From Leptoclinus maculatus (Eukaryota > Chordata > Actinopteri > Perciformes > Stichaeidae), in the NCBI GenBank assembly GCA_032191485.1, contig JAVDOI010000044.1:1070001-1134000 (forward strand): DNA of 64,000 nt, read 5' to 3'. The first letter of the stretch is position 1; every line of letters starts with the position of its first letter. The position numbers and the translations under genes are program-made. Positions 57,185 through 64,000 of the stretch are shown piece by piece. The notes beneath the pieces were generated by a model, which searched no databases, was not told where the DNA came from, and saw nothing but the letters and a program-made list of their open reading frames with translations.

Positions 57185-57400
57185 TTTAAAATGTTACAGT
57201 GCATTGTTTTGTTACATTATTGCATTACATTGTTGGGGTTATGTTACGTTGTTTCGTTACGTTGTTTCGTTACATTTGTTTCGTTACATTTGTTTCGTTA
57301 CGTTGTTTCGTTACGTTGTTTCGTTACGTTGTTTCGTTACGTAAGAAAGTCCGTGAAAGGCTTTGTTACATTGATACATTATATGCTGTAACATTGTTGT
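57185..57400. repeat. Degenerate tandem array of GTTGTTTCGTTAC-type units
   Basis: Units of about 13-15 bp (GTTACGTTGTTTC, GTTACATTTGTTTC) are cleanest at 57240-57345. They end in TTACGTAA at 57337-57344. Confidence 0.85.
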
Positions 57401-58142
57401 TACATTGTTTAGAAACGTCAACATTCAACGTACCCAACAAACAACTCAACATTTTCTGTGCCGACTGGGTTGCACAATCCTGGATGAATCACTTCGGCTA
57501 CTTTATTAGTTAATAGACGTTTAATATTGAATATGACGATTATGATAATCAAAGTGCTTTAAGAGAATATATATTTAAGGTTAAATACTCTCTTGAACGT
57601 CATGTGCCATCTAATCTGATATGCTGAACAGAATATATTGGCAGATTTTAAAGAAAATCCTCATATTGAGTACCATACTTTCATAACAGGCAATTCCTAA
57701 TCAATTCCTGTGAGATGATCGCTGAGGCTTCACAGCCCGATATGTCCAAGATGAAGTGTGGTAAATGAGGCATGAATCATTGTCCCTGTGTCCTTCAGTT
57801 TCCTTCTGCTCTCCTGGGCCTTTCAAACAACAATCCCTCCCATTACAATCAAAGCCGCCACATCCAACAGCAGATTAATGGGAGACTTCCTCAACATCGC
57901 TTCGCACAGTGGTAATTCATCTTAATTGTGATACATTCCCGCTGGCTGCTTTCCCAGCTCGCCAGATGCTCGGCGTCTGTTTGACAAATAAATCCCTCAC
58001 AAAGTGTTCAAAGTATCTGGGCCTTGAGAGTCTGCGGTCAAAGCTTTTACAGGTCGGAAATCCAACACATGTTGGACAACATCTGTCTGCAGCTGGTTCT
58101 CCAACTCTCAGAAAACCAGGACGCGCGGTCCAAACTGCCGGT

Positions 58143-58541
58143 TCAAGTAAAAATACTCCTCTGGTTTGAGACCAGGGTGGTTTGGCTCTCCCTTCGCCTC
58201 TCCTTCTTCCTCTCCAGTCTCAACTTCCAGCAGACGACGCTGGACGCCAAGAGCACCAGTCCGGCCGAGAGGAGCACCAGGCCGAAGTAGGAGATGGTGG
58301 ATCCATGCGAGTTGAAGCTGTAAGCCACGGCGGTGACCACGATGCCGGCGATGAGGACCACCACGCCGAAGGGGATGGTGCAGCGGTAGCAGGACAGCTC
58401 CGCCCCGCCGGTGGCGGCGGTCAGCTGGACTTCATTGACCAGGGGGATCTTTACCACGGTGGCTGCCGGGCGCTCGTTGTTGTTGGCCTTCTCCGGTGTC
58501 GCTGGCGTTCTCATGGCGTCCTCATTGGCTTCTTCTGGCAT
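58143..58541 (-). CDS. tmem100: Transmembrane protein 100 (132 aa, single coding exon)
   Basis: Close to mammalian TMEM100 (134 aa) over almost all its length. Conserved blocks are NEVQLTAATGGAELSCYRC (36-54), helix 1 (about 55-75, with IAGIVVTAVAYSFNSHGS following) and helix 2 (about 84-105, YFGLVLLSAGLVLLASS). The cytoplasmic tail is basic and ends RRESQTTLVSNQRSIFT. The first 28 residues are not conserved, as is usual. In mammals it is an endothelial target of BMP9/BMP10-ALK1 signalling, needed for artery formation, and in sensory neurons it modulates TRPA1-TRPV1. A 5' non-coding exon probably lies upstream but cannot be located. A possible AATAAA (minus) is at 57502-57507. Order and strand match tetrapods. 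Confidence 0.97.
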   Translation of the reverse strand: MPEEANEDAMRTPATPEKANNNERPAATVVKIPLVNEVQLTAATGGAELSCYRCTIPFGVVVLIAGIVVTAVAYSFNSHGSTISYFGLVLLSAGLVLLASSVVCWKLRLERKKERRRESQTTLVSNQRSIFT

Positions 58542-61020
58542 CGCAGGATCGAGGAGCCTTCTGTTAACCCAACCTCACACGGTTCCCCGTTGACGACCTC
58601 CTTTCCTCTGCTAGGGTCTCCCGGTCTATGTGGAGGAAGAAACCAAACTTGTTGCTCAACCCTGGACACACAGAGACTTTTCCTGCAGATCCCTTCAATT
58701 CAGCATCACATTTCACAATTTCGACACCACTTTCTGACCGCTTCCACACGCTGCTTTAAAAGTAACCTCTTTGCACAATCCCAGCCGGGGGAGTTGTGTC
58801 TGAATGACGCAGGACCGCTCGGCCCCGCACGAGCTGAGACATTCCCTGGAGAGCGCAGGATATGACATTACAAACTGCTCTGTGAAATGCGAGGAGCTTC
58901 GAAATCACCAGCAATTTCACAAGCAATCCCCCCCCCCCCCCCCCCCCCGACTCATGTCTGACTCTGAGTGACAATAAATGGGCAGCACAGTGTCAGTTAT
59001 ACTTTCCATCATTGTCAGGGTTTTCAGACCAGTGGTCCCCAAACTGAGGGTCAGGCCCCTTCAGGGGGTCACGGCTATGTACCGCTGTGGTAACGTATTA
59101 TCACTGGCTACCAGTTGCAGTACTTTCACAGTAAGGCATTGTATCATTTCCACAGTAAATTACTGTGTGAAATAACAGGTTTACTAGCTATGCTAGTATA
59201 TTACTGTGATTTAGCAGTATGTTGCTGTAGAATAACTGTAATTAACATGTTTAGCCGTAGACTGCCGGCGGAAATCTGGGAAATCTAGTTTTTAATTGGT
59301 TGATTCCACCAGGATTGTCCTGACAGAGTGTAGATAACAACTATAATAAATAACCAATTCATTGTTTAGTTATTTCTCCAAAAAACGCCAAACATTCTCT
59401 GTTTCCAGCTCAAGAGTCGATGCTTTTCTTTGTTGTATCGGATTGTGAACTGAATCTCTTTGCGTTTTGGACTGTTGGTCAAATAACACAAACTATCTGA
59501 GTACTTGGGTTGTGGAGAATTTATAGTATAGTTACTCAAATCTTTGCTCTAAAAACAATTAAACAAAAAACATCTGAGAAATAAGTCTTTTGTGTGAACT
59601 GCTCAACGTTTGTAGTCACTTATTCCCTTCACTTTGGAGAATGTGGAAAAGCATCTGTGGGGGGAAAAGGTCCAAGATGTGAAGTCAAATAATTTTAAAT
59701 ATAAGAAGGAGAGGGGTTGAAGTATGTTTCTTCATCTTATTTTACTATAAGTGAACATGTGTGCATGTTGCACGTTTAGGATACTTTAACTGAAGATCAG
59801 GGAGAAGTTATTATTTAGAATAATCCTCTATATTCCCATTATATTAATCCGCAGCACCGTTACTCTAAACCTAAAGTATACAGGGCCTGGTTCCAGCTGG
59901 CACTAAGTGAATACCTTTAAACCCAAACTGCAGCTCGTTCTTCGCAGTGAGGTGAATCTCCTCGACGTGTTTCCTTAAAGCTCGGTGCAGAAAGACGAAA
60001 GGTTGGTTACCTCACAGCCGTGTTCCATGTCGCACCGTCTCCTGACTTCTCCTCTGCTGCACGGAAACTTGCCTCTGAGTAAAAAGACGCTCATAAAATA
60101 TTCACTCACACTCATCTAATTACAAGTGGATGTTGTTTTCTTCTTCGTGGAACTACGAACAGCTTCTGTCTCCGGGCTGGAATCTGACTCCCGTTCACGA
60201 GGAGGGCTCCTCTGTGCAGTCCGCTGCTGGTCGGACTGACATCCCCATTGAGAGCAACTATTTCAAGTATCGATGACTGGAGCGTGAAGTGCACAACAAT
60301 AAGGAAAACATATAACTTCCGGTGATGCTTTTTCAAAATAAATGCTGCCAGCATTTGTTGCAATTACTCTTAGTTCAATCGCAGCATTTATTCTGAAATT
60401 AATATCAGTTCATTTCCGTTACTGTATAGATGGAACGACACTGACACTGGATCTCTATTATATTATATTAGATCTTTTATTTAGAGATTTCTACTCATAA
60501 GTGTGTTCCCGTTGATTGTATTGTAACTGTGTTAGTACTTAACCTGAATATCCTCACTGAAACAGTTGGAGAAATATAATCGCCTTGTTTTTTTCAAGAG
60601 AAAAATGTTTAACAAATGTGAGGAAAAATGGACTTGCTGTCAAACTGAGTTCCTGACAGATGTTTTATGTTTCTAACTGGATTCCCATGCTGACCTGTCC
60701 CAGTGTGTGGGACCTGTGTGGGACATGATTACATAAATGTCCCACAACAGCCGTTTTACAGTGGAAGACGCACACACCTGTTCCACTGTAAATACATTCA
60801 CACTGTGGTCATTCTCTCCTTTCTGTTGCATAACACCGATTATCGCACATGAACAAATGTCCCTAATCACAGTAAACATGTTTTTAAATAATATTCAGAT
60901 TAATAATAACATACTGAGCTCAGTTTATCTTCACGTAACAGTATAACATAGTGTAAGTTAAAACATGATATGTAGTGTTGAAGAGCAATATAACCTAGAA
61001 TAGAATATGAACTATAATAT
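58542..61020. other. TMEM100-PCTP divergent intergenic region
   Basis: The shared upstream region of two divergently transcribed genes. A C tract (58928-58948) and a hAT-like terminus (59030-59085) are the only recognisable items. TMEM100 promoter and 5' exon are expected here. Confidence 0.4.
59030..59085 (+). mobile_element. Possible hAT-type transposon terminus
   Basis: CAGTGGTCCCCAAACTGAGG followed by GGTCAGGCCCC fits the CAGNG-type end of hAT/Charlie elements. No partner terminus or target duplication found nearby. Confidence 0.35.
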
Positions 61021-61116
61021 GTTGTTATATGACATCAATCACATACTCTTTTATTTTGAAAGCAGTGACCGGAAGCGTGGCTGTCTTGAGACAGAGGTGT
61101 GAAGAGAGGAGCCGTC

Positions 61117-62001
61117 ATGTCGCCGCAGTTCACAGATGAGGAGTTCCAGAGCGCGTGGAGGGAGCTGGATGAGCCGCAGGTGGGGGGAGGATGGGAGCTG
61201 TTCGTGGAGACGATGGGGGTCACCATCTACCGGCTCTACGACAAGGTGGGAACATGAGTACAACCGCTGCTTTTACTGCAGGAGGACCGGATGCACGAGT
61301 CCGTGTCGCGCTGGGTTTCCTCTGCAGAGGCTGCAGCATCTTTCTCTGCAAACAATAATGTGAGATTGTCATCTTAAATGTGATTTCATGTGTTGAAAAC
61401 ATTAATAAACACGAGCAGCAGTGATTTCCTAGCGGTCAACGTGGGAAGTATCCGGAAATTAAGAGCGAGAGCTGTCGGACCGGCTTCACCGGTTCCCACC
61501 GAACTCCGTGTACACATCTGTCAATTTAATGTTGCTGCTCCTTTATTGCACATTTATGAAATCAGAAAGAACCCTCATTTAACTGTGCATACACCTAGCA
61601 CATCAAGTCTGGCTCTATGGAAGGTAAACGAAAAGAAAAGAAGTCAGAATTAAATAAAATCATTTAAAACTGTAGACACGAATGATCTAAATTCTCTTAC
61701 TGTCTATTCTAGGTGATGAAAAAAAGAGAAATAGGGAAATCATAAGAATTTTGACTGTTGGAACTTTACCCTCCAAAAGAGTTATGTTTATTTATTAAAG
61801 AAAAAGTTAAATTCATGATAAAAAACATAAGTTTTGAACATGATATTTAATTTGTAGTTCAATAGAGTGTGTAGGTAATAACAGCTTCTTAATTTAATTA
61901 CTATTATGAGAACTATGTAGTCATTTGGTTTAAACGTTAAGAAGACACTGCTTGAGTCTCTAGTAGCTCCTAACACACTGCTCTGGTATCCAGAGGGGAG
62001 T

Positions 62002-62051
<50 letters not shown>

Positions 62052-62764
62052 ATGATCATTGAGGTTTTAGGGCCTTTAATAAGCCGTCTGATGTCCGTGA
62101 CTTTTACTTTCTCTTCAACTCGACACACAACACCAGCGACGATGAATGCAGTGTGTCAGGTTTACTAGTGCGAGTGAAGGGAAGCGTCCGTACCTGTTCC
62201 TGCTGAGTCCAACGCCCTGAGAGAGGGTGTGACGCTGACTGGCTCTGATCCCAGACTGTGTGTGTTTTTAGGGATCAGTTCGCCGTGCTGCGGGGTGTGG
62301 CATGTAGTCTGCTTTTACCACAGAGAGAACTTTCATGTGCTGTTTTCAGGAAACTCGTCTTTATGAGTACAAAGTCTTTGGCGTGCTCGCCAGCTGCACT
62401 GCAGAGCTGTGTGCAGATGTCTACATGGACTTGGCGTATCGGAAACATTGGGATAAATATGTGAAAGGTAAAAAAACAAACAATAATTCATCCAAATCAA
62501 CTTCCCCTCATCGCTCCTGCTTCATGATTCGTCTTCACATTCACATTAGTTCTGTAGTAAGTCACCAGGATAAATCACTTTTCATTGGTTTATAATATGT
62601 TGTGATCCTTGTCTTCATGCACCTCTGCAGTAACGCAGGTAACGTTGTCGTAGCTGCCTAGTCTGTTAGAAACAGTTCATAATTTGTGATTTTATTAGTA
62701 GTTGAAGTAGCTTTCTTTTTCCTCCAAAGTGGCACTTTTTTTGGGAAAGTCTTGTCTGTGGTTG

Positions 62765-62814
<50 letters not shown>

Positions 62815-62835
62815 TGTCTCTCTCTCTCTCTCTCT

Positions 62836-62871
<36 letters not shown>

Positions 62872-63724
62872 GAACATGTATGTAGACCTGCTGCCTGTCG
62901 CATTAGCAATTAACTAACTGACAAAGCTGTTACTGTTACTATAGATCATCATTTAATATCTTTGGGTTGCAGCCTGTGACATAATATAAAGTCTCTTTCT
63001 GCAGAATGTCAAATATATTTCATGTGGATCACGAGAACCTGTACTGAACCACTTCAGGCTACTAAATAATTGCATAATTGGGCGATGGGCAGTGTTCCAA
63101 GTGTCTGCCTTTGATTTCCTTTCCTTGAGATGAACAACAACACGCAGCACGTTTAAGTGTGTCTGTATCATCCACCTGATCTGATGTTTAGCTGCTGTTT
63201 TACTTCATGTTTCTTCTTATTTTATATTTAGAGCTGTATGAGAAGGACTTCAGTGGACAGACTGCGATCTACTGGGAAGTGAAGTACCCACTGCTGCTGT
63301 CCAACAGAGACGTATCCTTCTGGTCAAACACATGTTCAGTGTGAGCACCGAGCACTGGTCGGTAGAGTGTCTTCCCTAACAGCTCCCGACCTCAGTACGT
63401 GTACGTGAGGGAGCGCAGAAACCTGGACGTGGACGGCAGGAGGATCAGCGTGGTCCTGGCCAGGAGCGCGCCGGAGATACCGTGTGCAGAGAACAGCGGC
63501 GTGCTGCGGGTCAAAGACTACAAGCAGAGCGTCGCCCTGGAGAGCGACGGAGGCAGTGGGACCAGAGGTGACGCGTGAACGATGGAGTATAACGATAACG
63601 CTGCATGACAACAGAAATGATGAGATCTCAACAACGAACGTGTGTTTTCTTTACAGTTTTCATGAACTACTTCGATAACCCCGGTGGCAGTATTCCTACC
63701 TGGCTGGTGAACTGGGCAGCGGGG
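61117..63724 (+). CDS. pctp: Phosphatidylcholine transfer protein, START domain (exons 1-5; 3' end outside window)
   Basis: Join 61117-61245, 62350-62467, 63232-63311, 63396-63567, 63657-63724, all GT-AG with matching phase; the last coding exon or exons lie beyond the window. The start is MSPQFTDEEFQSAWRELDEP. It continues WELFVETMGVTIYRLYDK, ETRLYEYKVFGVLASC, IYWEVKYPLLLSNRDYVYVR, RVKDYKQSVALESDGG and VFMNYFDNPGGSIPTWLVNW. These are START-domain landmarks, including the conserved helix leading into SxxPxWLxNW. About 190 of roughly 215 residues are present. PCTP (STARD2) is a cytosolic single-ligand phosphatidylcholine carrier that binds lipid in the START cavity and interacts with THEM2. 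It is divergent from TMEM100, as in tetrapods. Confidence 0.95.
62005..62049. repeat. (TG)n microsatellite in PCTP intron 1
   Basis: About 22 TG units. Confidence 0.95.
62765..62868. repeat. (CT)n microsatellite in PCTP intron 2
   Basis: About 100 bp of CT units with a few TGTG interruptions. The alternating Arg-Glu and Leu-Ser frames here are artefacts of the repeat. Confidence 0.95.
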
Positions 63725-64000
63725 GTGAGTGAACAGTGATTTATTATGCAGTTATCATGAAACCCTCTCCGCTTTAGACCTGAATGACCCATTTAGAAGC
63801 TTACGGGGCTCCGGCTTCACCGGACACTTACAAACGGGTCACGTGTGACTCGCTTCACTGAGATCAGTGACGTGTAACTTAAGGCTGCTTTGAGTCTGTG
63901 GGTTCGTTTTGTCGTCATGTTTTAGAATTGATTTAACAATAAAGTGGTCAGGTTTGGTTTTCTTGCGTTAAGAATAGTTTATTTTATGAGAACCGGCTTC
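63725..64000 (+). other. PCTP intron 5, cut by the window edge
   Basis: Begins GTGAGT. No exon seen up to the edge. Confidence 0.7.

Noticed and set aside
62658..62913. RERERE / SLSLSL frames
   Set aside because: Translation of the (CT)n microsatellite in PCTP intron 2.

Overview
The window is from a teleost (ray-finned) fish, probably a percomorph. Protein-coding exons are split by short GT-AG introns, (CA)n/(TG)n microsatellites and long poly-G/poly-C runs are dense, and fish-type LINE, SINE and MITE remnants are scattered through it. Five genes can be supported, all in the order known from tetrapods (human 17q22): HLF (+), MMD (-), SMIM36 (-), TMEM100 (-) and PCTP (+, cut off by the right edge). 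There is no bacterial or viral gene organisation here.

Layout. 1-19.2 kb is a gene desert upstream of HLF. It is dominated by a large inverted duplication (arms about 772-3290 and 15194-18099), a roughly 19-copy 55/51-bp satellite (8.88-9.88 kb) and the 3' part of a LINE (10.5-11.46 kb). 19.28-29.87 kb is HLF: a CpG-rich promoter with two CACGTG E-boxes and a CRE, four coding exons giving 293 aa, and a probable long 3' UTR holding a 36-bp minisatellite. 30.2-31.1 kb is a second, internally deleted LINE reverse-transcriptase remnant between the convergent HLF and MMD. 31.3-35.28 kb is MMD, seven coding exons giving 239 aa. About 36-41 kb is intergenic, with several tandem arrays and a GC-rich island of unknown origin. 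SMIM36 (100 aa, one coding exon) is at 41.0-41.3 kb. 43.74-44.65 kb is a well-bounded fold-back MITE with an 8-bp target-site duplication. 46-57 kb is repeat-rich intergenic DNA, including dispersed repeats that carry CTCF-like motifs and a tRNA-type SINE. TMEM100 (132 aa, one coding exon) is at 58.1-58.5 kb. PCTP exons 1-5 lie at 61.1-63.7 kb.

The genes do not form one pathway. HLF is a circadian-type PAR bZIP transcription factor, MMD a seven-helix PAQR membrane protein, SMIM36 a tiny single-pass protein, TMEM100 a two-pass membrane protein known as an endothelial BMP/ALK1 target, and PCTP a START-domain phosphatidylcholine carrier. Their significance together is conserved synteny. I found no convincing new biological system. 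The most unusual things are structural: the fold-back element family and its palindromes inside the inverted duplication, a CTCF-motif-bearing repeat family, phased A-tracts upstream of MMD, and a perfect 20-bp hairpin in an HLF intron. Exon boundaries were read by eye from splice signals and reading phase; no alignment or database search was run.
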